Assembly (NCBI GenBank): GCA_032717465.1
Contig: CM064713.1
Location: 15,014,203-15,078,202 of the forward strand
Origin: Coenobita brevimanus
Lineage: Eukaryota; Arthropoda; Malacostraca; Decapoda; Coenobitidae
Length of the DNA stretch: 64,000 nt
Reading direction: 5' to 3'
Shown here: positions 54,579-64,000 of the stretch, in pieces
Layout of the letters: each line of letters starts with the position of its first letter
How positions within the stretch are numbered: position 1 is the stretch's first letter
The notes under the pieces: generated by a model
What the model saw: only the letters and a program-made list of their open reading frames with translations
Told to the model about the DNA's origin: nothing
The model's database searches: none
Position numbers and translations under genes: made by a program

Positions 54579-54947
54579 ACAGGAAAAGCAATACCAGTGT
54601 TGCAACGAACAGCATATTTAATATGTCCAGACGTTTCGACATATTCATCTATGTCATCTTCAGTGGATCTAAAAAGATGAAAAAAGACCTGTAAGGTATT
54701 TAAAATCCTAAAAGAACTATATGAGCATGAGCTCATCGTACCTACATAAAAGAGAAAACGTAGTGTTAAATTATAGGGGGGACTTAACTGCACAATATAT
54801 TCAGAGGGACAGCAGACAGACAATTGTTTAGGGCGGGTTTTCGTTTATAAATATGAATAGATTCTAGTATTCTTAGATTCATACTGGTACATGTGTCTAT
54901 TATACAGAAATTCTTGGGATCAACAGAAGTATTACAAATATATGAAT
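54579..54947 (-). repeat. Penelope inverted repeat, left arm
   Basis: Begins ACAGGAAAAGCAATACCAGT and ends CAAATATATGAAT. It is the reverse complement of 56106-56472 with roughly 5% differences. Confidence 0.9.
54624..54670 (-). ncRNA. Candidate hammerhead ribozyme, left arm (minus strand)
   Basis: The minus strand reads ATCCACTGAAGATGACATAG then ATGAATATGTCGAAACGTCT, GGAC. The core CTGAAGA fits the hammerhead CUGANGA, GAAA is present, and GTC is a usual cleavage triplet. TCCA and TGGA can form helix I; GACATA and TATGTC form helix II. One extra U lies between the core and helix II, and helix III would be minimal. Penelope elements are known to carry such minimal hammerheads. Confidence 0.5.
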
Positions 54948-54949
54948 AT

Positions 54950-55699
54950 ACTGTTAAAAATTCATATGAGCTCTTTAACTTTCTCTCTGGATTCGGACTA
55001 CCAACCTCCTGCTACATGTGTAGTTTTGATGTCACCTCATTGTTTACAAATGTTCCCTTGGATGAAACTATTGAGTTATGTGTAAATTCAGTATTTAATG
55101 ATATGGATAAAGTCATGGGTATGAGTAAAAAATTCTTTAAAAACCTGATTTCTGTTTGTGTTAAGGACTGCCATTTTATATTTAATAACGAGGTATATAA
55201 ACAGGTAGACGGTGTGGCTACGGGCTCGCCTCTGGGTCCGACTATGGCTAATGTTTTTCTCTGTTTTTGGGAGAAAAAATGGCTGGATAATTGTCCTGTA
55301 TACTTTAAACTCATCATTTATCGTAGATATGTGGATGACACTCTACTTATATTTCAAGATGAAAGCCATGCTCCACTTTTTTTAAACTACCTAAATAAAC
55401 AACATAAGAACATAAAATTTACCATGGAATGTGAAGTTAATGGTAAACTCCCTTTTCTTGATTTATTAATTCAGAAGTTAAATGGCACTCTGGTTGTGTC
55501 TGTATATCGTAAGCCTACTTTCTCGGGTTTGAGTACTAGCTTTTTTAGTTACTGTCCATTTATTTTTAAGTTGAATGCAATTAGAACACTTTTGTATAGA
55601 GCTTATAACCTAACTTCCACCTACAACCTATTCCATCAGGAGATTTCATTTTTGAGGATTTTTTTTTGCCAACAATGGTTTCAGTACTGCTCTTTTTGA
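54950..55699 (+). pseudogene. Penelope-type reverse transcriptase
   Basis: The frame contains YMCSFDVTSLFTNVPLDETI (first catalytic Asp), KQVDGVATGSPLGPTMANVF (the Penelope and telomerase-like GxPxGP motif) and YRRYVDDTLLIFQ (YVDD, catalytic), then GKLPFLDLLIQKLNGTL, SVYRKPTFSGL. These are diagnostic of Penelope RTs, which use telomerase-related RT chemistry. The N-terminal third is absent. The frame is lost at a run of nine T near 55660, just before the endonuclease. Confidence 0.85.
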
Positions 55700-55762
55700 T
55701 AACTGTGTTAGAAAATTCTTAGCCAAAATATACAGTCCAAAGCAACCCGTAGCCTATGTACA

Positions 55763-56269
55763 GTGAGTAAGGAGGAAATGTATATTTCTCTACCTTTTCT
55801 TGGTACTGTATCAGAAAAGATAGAGAGGGCACTGAAATATAACTTTTCTATTTTCTATCCTCAAATAAAGTTCCGACTTGTTCATAAGAATGATCTTAAG
55901 ATTCAATCATTTTTTCATTACAAAGACCGACTACCGACTGCCCTCCGCTCGTCAGTCGTTTATGAATACAAGTGCCCTAGTTGCCATACAGGGTATATTG
56001 GAAGCACAATACGAGCTTTCAAGCTAAGGGTTGACGAGCATAGAGGTCAGTCGAGCAGGTCAGGTCTCCCTGTGAGCGACCCTCCTCACTCAGCGGTGAG
56101 GGAACATTCATATATTTGTAATACTTCTGTTGATCCCAAGAATTTCTGTATAATAGACATATGTACCAGTATGAATCTAAGAATACTAGAATCTATTCAT
56201 ATTTATAAACGAAAACCCGCACTAAACAATTGTCTGTCTGCTGTCCCTATGAATATATTGTGCAGTTAA
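55763..56269 (+). CDS. GIY-YIG endonuclease domain of the Penelope element
   Basis: A 168-codon frame. VYEYKCPSCHTGYIGSTIRA is the GIY-YIG module with its upstream CPSC pair, FKLRVDEHRGQSSRSG holds the conserved Arg and His region, and SMNLRILESIHIYKRKPALN supplies the catalytic Glu and closing Asn. This single-strand nicking domain opens the target for reverse transcription. In an intact element it would be fused to the RT. It appears complete here and is separated from the RT by a frame change. Confidence 0.85.
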   Translation: MSKEEMYISLPFLGTVSEKIERALKYNFSIFYPQIKFRLVHKNDLKIQSFFHYKDRLPTALRSSVVYEYKCPSCHTGYIGSTIRAFKLRVDEHRGQSSRSGLPVSDPPHSAVREHSYICNTSVDPKNFCIIDICTSMNLRILESIHIYKRKPALNNCLSAVPMNILCS

Positions 56270-56470
56270 GTCCTCCCTATAATTTAACACAACGTTTTCT
56301 CTTTTATGTAAGTATGATGAGCTCATGCTCGTATAGTTCTTTTAGGATTTTAAATACCTTACAGGTCTTTTTTCATCTTTTTAGATTCATTGAAGATGAC
56401 AGATGACTATGTCGAAACGTCTGGACATAATAAATATGCTGTTCGTTGCAACACTGGTATTGCTTTTCCT

Positions 56471-56472
<2 letters not shown>
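56106..56472 (+). repeat. Penelope inverted repeat, right arm
   Basis: From ATTCATATATTTGTAATACT to TGCTTTTCCTGT. The first 165 bp are the end of the endonuclease gene; the rest is untranslated. Confidence 0.9.
56386..56425 (+). ncRNA. Candidate hammerhead ribozyme, right arm (degraded)
   Basis: Sense-strand equivalent of the left-arm motif: TTCATTGAAGATGACAGATG then ACTATGTCGAAACGTCTGGA. The core's first C is T here, and helix II is shortened by two bases, so it is likely inactive. Confidence 0.4.

Positions 56473-56473
<1 letters not shown>

Positions 56474-56554
<81 letters not shown>
56474..56554. repeat. TA microsatellite, right of the Penelope element
   Basis: About 40 TA units starting directly at the end of the right arm. 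Confidence 0.95.
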
Positions 56555-56557
<3 letters not shown>

Positions 56558-56839
56558 TAGGTTGTGAGAAAATATATTAAGTATTAAGGAACCTTTACAG
56601 AAGATTACCTAAAAATGATTTTTCGTTCTCACACATCTTGGCTACCTAGAGAGCAGATGACTGACATATGCAGTAGCCTACTATCTTTAACGTGTTTAAT
56701 ATGTAGGAAATGATTGTATACGTTATAATTTATAAAGGAATTAACAGGCTTCTACTTCTGCAAGGTCATTTCCCAACGGATGGCATGGAACCCAAAGCGT
56801 ACCGATACTTTCTGGAAGGAGTAAACGTAACGTGTGTGT

Positions 56840-57742
56840 GTGTGTATTTACCTAATTGTATCTTTACAGGAATGAGTCAAGCTCGTACTGTCCCGTGTCT
56901 TAAACCATATTTATCGTACATATCCTTAAATTTGTGAATTGTTTTGGCACACACTATTTTATTCGGTTGTGCATTCCATTGATCAATTGCTCTGTTTGGG
57001 AAACTGAACTTCCTTACGTCTTTATCACCTCTCTTCTTATGCAGTTTTTTGCAGTGTCCTCTTGCTTATGCTTCTCCATATGTTAAGTAATCATTTATGT
57101 CTATTTTCTCCTTTCCTGATATGCATTTATATAGCATTATCATGTCACCTCTTTTCCTTCTCTCCTGTAGTGTTGGTAGATTCAGTTTATTTAGTCTTTC
57201 TTCGTAGCTTAGGTTCCTTAAGCTTGGTATCCATCTTGTAGCGGCCCTTTGAACTTTTTCAATCTTGTCTATGTGCTTTTTGAGATGAGGACTCCAGACT
57301 ACTGATGCATATTCCAGGGTTGGTCTAATGAATGATGTTATTATCCTTTTTAGCATGTCTTCATTTATGTATGTGAATGCTATTCTCATATTTGCAAGCA
57401 GTGTATACATGTTCCGTACCTTCTCGCTGATGTGGTCAGCCGGAGATAGTCTGTTATTGATAATCACACCTAGGTCTTTCTCTCTTTCTGATGTGTATAG
57501 GGTTTTATTTCGTATTATATCTTTTACTTTGGTTTTGCTTCTGATATAGCTGTAAAACAGCTTTGGCTGATCACTACTTTTATTTATTATATCCTCCTCA
57601 AACTGTTTTTGGGCTTCCCTCCTTATTCTTGTATAGTCGTTTCTTGCCTGTTTGTAATTATTATACGCCCTTTCTCTATTGTCTTCTGTATCTATTCCAC
57701 AACAAATCTCTTCTTTCTTTTGATTTTTTACATTCTGTATTG
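56840..57742 (-). mobile_element. CR1-like LINE (family 4), copy 1, 3' part
   Basis: Minus strand. From 57742 it reads ECKKSKERRDLLWNRYRRQ, YNNYKQARNDYTRIRREAQK and FYSYIRSKTKVKDIIRNK (linker), then jumps to SEREKDLGVIINNRLSPADH, FIRPTLEYASVVWSPHLKKH and LQERRKRGDMIMLYK, the C-terminal end of the RT. The whole RT palm is missing, so an internal deletion joins linker to C-terminus near 57515. The 3' region ends GGTAAATACACACACA. It continues the copy at 59886-61960 across an inserted LINE. Confidence 0.8.
57736..57742. other. Target-site duplication, left (family-2 LINE)
   Basis: TGTATTG, identical to 59886-59892. Confidence 0.7.
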
Positions 57743-59885
57743 TTAAGCTTAGAAGGGAAGGAGAAGAAAAGGAGGAATTCAGATTAGAATGCAGAAATAG
57801 GTTTTTGGTGTTGGAAACGTTGGAAGAGGGGAAGGGAAGTGTAGATGAGATGTAGGAGGATGTGAACAAAGTTTTGCATGAGACTGCTGAATGTACGATT
57901 GGAAGGAGACATAGATTCAGGAGAAAGAAATGGATATCAGAGGAAACGTGGGATATGATAAAAAAGAGAGGTGAGGCTAAATTGAGGAGTGAGATGCAAT
58001 GCGTTGATGAACGAGAGACTGAATTAGCAAGAGCTGCGTACTGGAGTTTGAATTCAGAAGTAAGAAGGTTAGCTAGGAGAGATAAAAGAAGATGTGTGGA
58101 TGAAAAGGTTGCAGAGACTGAAATCTTAATAAACAAAAATGATGGACAGAGTCAAAGAATAGCATATGAATCGATTAGAGAACTGAGTGGTAATGCAGGT
58201 AAACTCGAGGAAATACCAGTTAGAGACAGGGAAGGAAATTTATTGACCAAAGATGGAGATATTAAAACTAGATGGAAAGAGCATTTTGAGATAGTTCTTA
58301 ATAGACCAGTACCACCAGAAGAGGATATACCGTCTGCTCAGGAAGATTTAAATATAGAAACAGGAGAGTTGAGGCTTGCAGAAGTGGAGAAAGCAGTAAA
58401 ACAGTTAAAGAATAATAAGGCACCAGGGGAAGATGGTTTATTTCCGGAAATGTTTAAAGTGGAGGGGGATAGATTAATAATGATCTTGACCAAGCTATTC
58501 AATAAGATATGGGTGACGGGGTTACTACCATCAGTTTGGAAGAATGGTGTAATTGTTAAAGTTCCGAAGAAGGGAGACCTGAGTGAATGTGGTAATTGAA
58601 GGGGAATCTCTTTGTCACCGATAGCTTTGAAAGTTTTCAGTAGAGTGTTGTTAAATAGGTTGGAGCCGGTGGTTGAGGGTATTCTGAGGGATGAACAGGC
58701 TGGTTTTAGAAAGGGACGTGGTTGCAATGATCAGATCTTTATAGTTAGGCATTTGATGCAGCAAGTTAATGAAATGAGGGTACCGTTAAGTCTTTGTTTT
58801 GTTGATTTTGAAAAGGCTTTTGATAGTGTTTCGAGAGAGACTATGGGGAAGATCATGAGACATTATGGAATACCAGAGGAGTTTGTGAGGGTCATTATGA
58901 ACATGCATGAGGACACATTTTGTAAAGTGATGGTTGATGGTTGTCTGAGTGATTCGTTTGAAGTCAAGTCCGGAGTAATTCAAGGTGGTGTTCTATCGCC
59001 TTTACTATTTATATTGGTCATTGATTACATTATGAAACGCGTTGGAACAGAAACCGGTGCAGGTATACTTTGGGGAGAGAACAGGAAACTTTTGGATTTA
59101 GGTTATGCAGATGATATAGTTTTGATTTGTGATAGGCCAGAAGAGATGCAGAGAGTGTTGGACTGTTTGGTGAGTGAAGGTCGCAAGGTGGGTTTGGTTA
59201 TTAATTGTGGAAAAACTGAAATAATCAATATGAATATGGAAAATGCGCAGGAATGTGTAATTGGAGGTATGGTTGTAAAGCAAGTTGATAGGTTTAAATA
59301 TTTAGGTACTTATTTAGCCAAGGATGGTTCTTTGAACTTTGAATTCGAGGAAAGGTTAAAGAAGGCTAATCAGGCAATGGGAATGCTTAAAAATATTTGG
59401 AATAATAACAATTTCTCTGTGCATTCAAAAATCAAACTTTATAAGGTAATGGTTAGGAGTATCTTAATTTATGGACACGAGTCTTGGTACAGCACAGTGA
59501 CTATGGAAAATAAATTCTTGGTGTTTGAAAATAAAGCACTTAGAAGAATATTAGGAGTTAAGTGGTGGGAAAGGATACCAAATAGTAGAATTAGAGAAAT
59601 AACGGGAGTGCAGCCGATCGATGAATATGTTAGATTCTCACGATGGAAGTGGCTAGGACATGTGTATAGGAGACAGGGAATAGTACGAGGTACACCAGGG
59701 TGGGTGGCACTTGGTAGGAGAGGTAGAGGAAGGCCAAAAGAGACGTGGGTGAGGACAATGAGACGGGAAGCTGGAGATGAGTGTTGGGGAGATCTTGAGG
59801 AGTTAGCACAAGATAGGATGTGGTGGTGTGAGTTCATCGAGGCCCTATGCATCCCCGAGGGTGCCACAGGAAATGATTGATTGAT
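57743..59885 (+). mobile_element. RTE-type LINE (family 2), nested in a CR1-like LINE
   Basis: Plus-strand copy without endonuclease, from TTAAGCTTAGAAGGGAAGG to GGAAATGATTGATTGA, ending in TGAT units. TGTATTG flanks it on both sides. Removing it and one duplicate restores an open minus-strand segment, KWFNTECKKSKERRD, in the surrounding LINE, which confirms the boundaries. It belongs to the same family as 10822-11860 but is much better preserved. Confidence 0.9.
57862..59880 (+). pseudogene. Reverse transcriptase of the nested RTE-type LINE (one stop)
   Basis: Linker VREIPVRD-type segment (EEIPVRDREGNLLTKDGDIK), NNKAPGEDGLFPEMFK, KKGDLSECGN, then a TGA at 58597 where relatives have Trp (CGNWRGI), then RGISLSPIALKVFSRVLLNR, DEQAGFRKGRGCNDQIFIVR, LCFVDFEKAFDSVSRE (catalytic Asp), SGVIQGGVLSPLLFILVIDY, LGYADDIVLICDR (catalytic DD), and the tail RFSRWKWLGHVYRRQ, RRGRGRPKETWVRTM. 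Frame and length are otherwise intact over about 672 codons. The TGG to TGA change is the only visible lesion apart from the 5' truncation. Confidence 0.85.
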
Positions 59886-60019
59886 TGTATTGAACCATTT
59901 CTGTATTTTCTTATCTGCTTCTTTGTGCTGTGGGATGTACTTCTGGACTCCTATTTCATAAAATTCACAAAATTTTTTATATACAGCATTTAAATCTTGT
60001 CCTCTAAGCTCATTTTCCC

Positions 60020-60890
60020 AATCAACTTCTAAGAAATACTTCTTTAGGTCTTGATAATTTCCCTTTTTTATAGTTTAGTCTCTTTTTGTAACTGTCATTG
60101 CTGTTTACTATGTCATATGCCATCCTGAAGTTATAATTTAGTAATGCATGATCGCTTTTGCCGAGTGGAGGGTGATATATTAAACTGTCAATGTCATTTT
60201 CTTGCCTAGTAAATATTAGATCTAGCACTGAAGGTACATCAAGTCCTCTTTTTCTAGTGGTTTCCCTCACAAGTTGCGTTAAGAAAAACTCTTGTACGAG
60301 ATCCAGGAGCTTTTGGTCCCAACAGCTTTCTTGGCTATTTATATCTAGAGTATTCCAATTTATATTTGTATTGAAATCCCCAGTTTGTATAATTCTTTCC
60401 GATTTCTCTTCCATTTTATGTAGCAAGGATCTTATACTCTGAATTGTACTCTCTGCCAGGTCCTCATACTCGTCTCTTTCCCATGTGTTTGATCTGGGTG
60501 GCATATACAAATTGGCTAAAATTACTTTACCTTCAGATGTGTCGATCTCTACTGCAATCAGTTCTACTTGTGATGGTATATCTAGGTTTATTTCCTTGAC
60601 TTTTAAATTTTTCTTAGTTAATATTATAATTCCTCCTCCTTTTTTTAAATTTCTGTCTCTTCACCATATATTGTATTCCTCTAAGTTTAGTATGTCATTG
60701 GATATCCTTGGTGTTAATTTTGTCTCAGTTAGACATATTATTTATGGTTCATTTTCTCTGACATAATCATTCATCTCTAGTAATTTAGATACCATTCCAT
60801 CCACATTTGAGTACATCAACTTTATCATCTTGTTTATATACCTGTCATGACATGGTTCTACTAACTTCCTCCTTTTTCTTCCATCCTGTT
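60020..60890 (-). pseudogene. APE-type endonuclease of the CR1-like LINE copy 1
   Basis: Fragments: NVDGMVSKLLEMN and CLTETKL near 60790-60720 (Glu of TETK), LANLYMPPRSNTWERDEYED, RIIQTGDFNTNINWNTLD (Asp of GDFN), GLDVPSVLDLIFTRQENDID and LGKSDHALLNYNFRM (SDH). The second half is open (60510-60022); the first half has stops. It would make the first nick in the target DNA. Confidence 0.75.
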
Positions 60891-60898
60891 TGTGTAGG

Positions 60899-61893
60899 CT
60901 ACCACTTTCGTACCTGCAATCCTATTACTTTGTAAAAAAATTTCTTCTTGTCCTCTTCTGATCTTCCCTCATTTTTTGTTTTTGCTTCCTCCCTTTTCTC
61001 TTTCAGTAATTCCAGTTCCTCTTGTGTTAGGCATCTTTTTATCCATACATTTTTGAACTCCTCTTTTTCCATAAGATTCTTTGCATTTTTTAGTATCTCT
61101 TCCACAGTGTTTACACTCTGGAAAGTCACCTTTAGAGGTCTTGTCTTGCTTTTCTCGTATTTCCCTAACCTTTTGTGTTCCTCTATGTCTTTACTACAGA
61201 TTTCCTCTGATACTTCTTTCAGTAAGCTCATTACATTTGCCATCTCCTTTTTGTCTCTAGTGATTTTGTTTTTAATTTCTTCCTCTTCTATACCAGTGAT
61301 TACTATTGATTTATTTATTTCTACTGAATCACTGACTAACTTTGGATTGTTTTGGATTATTCTTTTCACTTCCTTTTTAATGTTTTTTCCTCCACCCTTG
61401 TTTCTAAGTCTTTCTTTACTTTCACCATTTCAGCATACGTGGTTTCTACATCATTTTTGTAGCTTTGCACAGCTTCATTCACCTGTGTTATCTTCTCCTC
61501 AATATCACTGCTCTGGTCCATAAGACTGCTTGCTTGTCTAATTGTCTCTGTGTCATTTTTTAACTCTTCCATAACACTCTCGTGATTAACTACTGTACTT
61601 CCCATTTCACTCACTTTCTTCCTAAGCGTATTCAATTCCACTGTTAGTTCACTGATGGTTGTGTCTTTCTTATTGGCCTCCCTTCCCAGTTTTTCTATCT
61701 CTTCCTTTTGCAAGTGCATTTGCTTCTTTATTTCATCAATTTCATTTTTGAAAGCCATTTCTAGTTTGTGTACACGTTCAACCAGTCTATTGTGAGTCTC
61801 CACTTCAACCAGTTCTTGGTAGAAATCATCATTTTGCTTTTTACTTTTATCCCTTTTCTTTTCCAAATTTGTTTTACTGAAGTATGGATCCAT
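60899..61893 (-). pseudogene. ORF1 of the CR1-like LINE copy 1
   Basis: Starts MDPYFSKTNLEKKRDKSKKQ. A long coiled coil (about residues 30-170: LVERVHKLEMAFKNEIDEIK, EEIEKLGREANKK) is followed by KSIVITGIEEEEIKNK, EEHKRLGKYEKSKTRPLKVT, VEEILKNAKNLMEKEEF and IKRCLTQEELELLKEKRE. The second half resembles the RRM-like RNA-binding ORF1 proteins of LINEs, which bind element RNA. One frame change in an A-run near 61370 splits it into two halves (175 and 156 codons); otherwise it is open. Confidence 0.75.
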
Positions 61894-61960
61894 TTTGTAA
61901 TACTAAATGAACAGAGTGTGTACTTACAAAGTACGCACGCTTTCCCCGTGTTGCTGTAGT

Positions 61961-62189
61961 ATAAACAAACCCAGGTGACTCAACGCATCGTGGTTCTTTG
62001 TTGTTTGAACCAGTCTTATTTAAACTTATTATTTCTTTTCCTTTTAATAATGAAAAATCATTTAGTCTAACCTGGTACAGAGCTTGACTCATTCAAAGAT
62101 ACTTATTTAGGTAATGCCTCTGGCCGTGTTGAGCTGGTATGGAGCGCCGGTAACGGACGTCTACCTCCGACGATGCGTGTGTGTGTGTG
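61961..62189. other. Junction between two CR1-like LINE copies
   Basis: No gene. It probably holds the 5' untranslated region of copy 1 and a short GT repeat at 62178-62194. Confidence 0.4.
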
Positions 62190-62194
62190 TGTGT

Positions 62195-62240
62195 GTTCTT
62201 ACCTAATTGTTCTTACCTAATTGTTCTTACCTAACTGTAT
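62195..62240 (-). repeat. Tandem 3' tail of the CR1-like LINE copy 2
   Basis: Plus strand: TTCTTACCTAATTG twice and TTCTTACCTAACTG once; copy 1 has a single TTTACCTAATTG at about 56847. Short tandem 3' ends are usual in CR1-type elements. Confidence 0.65.
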
Positions 62241-63225
62241 CTTTACAGGAATGAGTCAAGCTCGTACTGTCCTGTGTCTTAAACCATTTTTATCGTACTT
62301 ATCCTTAAATTTATAAATTATTTTGGCACACAGTTTCATTCGGTAGTGCATTCCACTGATCAATTGCCCTATTTGGGAAACTAAATTTCCTTACGTCTTT
62401 ATCGCCTCTCTTTTTATGCATTTTTTTTTTTCAGTGTCTTCTTGCTGATGCATCCCCATAGGTTATGTACTCATTTATGTCTATTTTCTCCTTCCCTGAT
62501 ATGCGTTTATATAGCATAATCATGTCTCCTCTTTTCCTTCTCTCCTGTAGGGTAGGTAGATAAGGTTTTTCTAGTCTTTCTTCGTAGCTTAGATCCCTTA
62601 AGCTTCGTATCCATCTTGTAGCGGCCCTTTGAACTTCTTCAATCTTATCTATGTGTTTCTTGAGATGAGGATTCCAGACTACTGATGCATACTCCAGGGT
62701 TGGTCGGATGAAAGATGTTATTATCTTCCTCAGCATGTCTTCATTTATGTATGTGAATGCTATTCTCATATTTGCAAGCAGTGTATAAATATTCCGTACC
62801 TTCTCGCTGATGTGGTCAGCCGGAGATAGTCTGTTATTGATAATCACACCTAGGTCCTTCTTTTTTTTTTTTTCTGATGTGCGTAGGGTTTCACTTTCTA
62901 ACTTATAATCCCAATCAGGTCTTTTTCCACTTATACCACTCTTGATTACATGACACTTGTCCACATTGAATTCCATTTGCCATGTATTGCTCCATTCTTG
63001 AAATTTATTTAATTCTTCTTGTAACTCTTTACAAGAGTCTGTGTTAGTAATTCTCCTTTGTATTTTGCATCATCAGCAAACATATTTAGATAGCTTTCAT
63101 TTCCAGTGTTACTGTCTATATCATATATATACACTAAAAATATAATTGGTGCCAGCACTAAGCCCTGTGGAACTCCGCTAGTCACTTCCTTCCGTGATGA
63201 GTAATTTCCCATCAGTACCGTTTTC

Positions 63226-63228
<3 letters not shown>

Positions 63229-63279
<51 letters not shown>
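63229..63279. repeat. TC microsatellite inside LINE RT
   Basis: About 25 TC units (GA on the coding strand, read as Glu-Arg repeats) standing where relatives have a short segment before the GVPQG motif. Confidence 0.9.
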
Positions 63280-63285
<6 letters not shown>

Positions 63286-64000
63286 AAATAGAAAATCTTG
63301 CATCCAACAATACAGTTTGCCTCGAATTCCTCCTTGATGGTACTGTTTTCACAAAAATCTTTGGTGCAGTACTCTGTCAAATGCGTTCGTGAAATTTAAA
63401 TAGATACTGTCCAGTCCACCCATCCTTCTCTGTTCTGTAATGTTTCTGTTACTCTATCATAGTAGCTCAACAAATTAGTAACACATGGTTTTCCCTTTCT
63501 GAAACCAAATTGTCTTTCTGTTATCATATTGTGTTCTTCTAGGTGATTTACCCAAACTTTTCTCATCAGCCATTGTAATACCTTGCTTACAACACTGGTT
63601 AGTGATACTGGTCGGTAGTTGAGTGGATTTTGTCTATTTCCTTTCCTGAATAAGGGAACAATGTTAGCTTTCTTTCAAATATCAGGTAGTTTACCTTGTA
63701 CCAAGGATTCCCTGAAATTAAAGATAATGGTTTACTTAACTCCTTTGCACATTCATGTAGCACCCAACACGAAATTTCATCAGGACCATTTGCTTTTCCT
63801 TTGTCTAATTTACTTAACTCCTCCTGTATTTCTTTTTTTTTATATTTGTATATCTGGTAGTATGTGTTGGCATGCGTGTTCCATATAATCCTTCTCATAA
63901 TTATTTTCTTCTGTAGAAACTGATTGGAAATTCTAATTTAGTGCTTCACAAATATCTTTCTCTTGTGTATAGGTTATTCCCTCGTCCGTAATGGATTGTA

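Larger units (their letters stand above)
59886..61960 (-). mobile_element. CR1-like LINE (family 4), copy 1, 5' part
   Basis: Minus strand from a short 5' region through ORF1 (61893-60899) and most of the APE endonuclease (about 60860-60020) to AVYKKFCEFYEIG and KKIQKWFNT at the insertion point of the nested LINE. It has two-ORF organisation, unlike family 1. Confidence 0.8.
62195..64000 (-). mobile_element. CR1-like LINE (family 4), copy 2 (runs off window end)
   Basis: Minus strand RT: KGKANGPDEISCWVLHECAK (motif 1, about 63800), a PLSLI-SGNP segment, then VTSGVPQGLVLAPIIFLVYI and YLNMFADDAK (catalytic AD-D), WDYKLESETLRTS, KKDLGVIINNRLSPADHISE, FIRPTLEYASVVWNPHLKKH and LQERRKRGDMIMLYKRISGK. 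It contains the RT palm that copy 1 lacks. Frame changes occur at the T-run near 62870, at the TC run at 63229-63279 and near 63050. The 3' end has CAATTAGGTAAGAA in three tandem copies before a CA run. Confidence 0.85.

Overview
The window reads as gene-poor eukaryotic genomic DNA, most likely from a decapod crustacean. The inference rests on long CA, TA, GA and TTA microsatellites, TTAGG-rich degenerate stretches, and abundant RTE-, CR1- and Penelope-type retroelements of the kind seen in crab and shrimp genomes. No sequence here names the species. I find no ordinary host gene that is intact. Almost everything I can identify is a transposable element, a fragment of one, or a simple repeat, often nested inside another.

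Layout. 1-11860: two Ty3/gypsy elements on the minus strand (G1, partly outside the window; G2, truncated) with unusually long GC-rich LTRs on either side of a 337 bp LINE remnant. G2 runs into a truncated RTE-type LINE at 10821/10822. 11922-13600: CA-rich tandem segment with a tRNA-derived SINE in the middle of a CA repeat. 14196-18637: a broken orphan gene split by a LINE (family 1, copy A) with an 8 bp target-site duplication. 18638-22640: two copies of an SR2/RTE-like LINE joined tail to tail. 22797-26666: a 665 bp direct repeat pair around 2.5 kb of non-coding AT-rich DNA. 26985-37887: family-1 LINE copies B (+) and C (-), a composite repeat containing a tRNA-like SINE and a hairpin, an old dispersed repeat, and a 33 bp minisatellite. 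37986-38640: 3' end of another LINE.

39398-47869 holds the most notable element: an LTR retrotransposon with 1.04 kb near-identical LTRs and a 5 bp target duplication (ATGTT). Its proteins are of Ty3/gypsy type, but the integrase lies upstream of the reverse transcriptase (gag-PR-IN-RT-RH), the arrangement of the Gmr1 group. Its coding frames are broken. It carries about seven copies of a roughly 107 bp tandem repeat between the RNase H and the 3' LTR.

50938-64000: a second CA-flanked SINE, LINE family-1 copy D between TA repeats, a mariner-like transposase remnant, and a Penelope-like element (RT plus GIY-YIG endonuclease) whose 3' end is present again, inverted, at its 5' end and carries hammerhead-like motifs. 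Then follow two copies of a CR1-like LINE, the first interrupted by a nearly open RTE-type LINE with a 7 bp target duplication.

The elements do not form a pathway. What the window records is an order of insertions: old repeats first, then LINEs, then the young Gmr1-like element. The recurring theme is the tie between retroelement ends and microsatellites.
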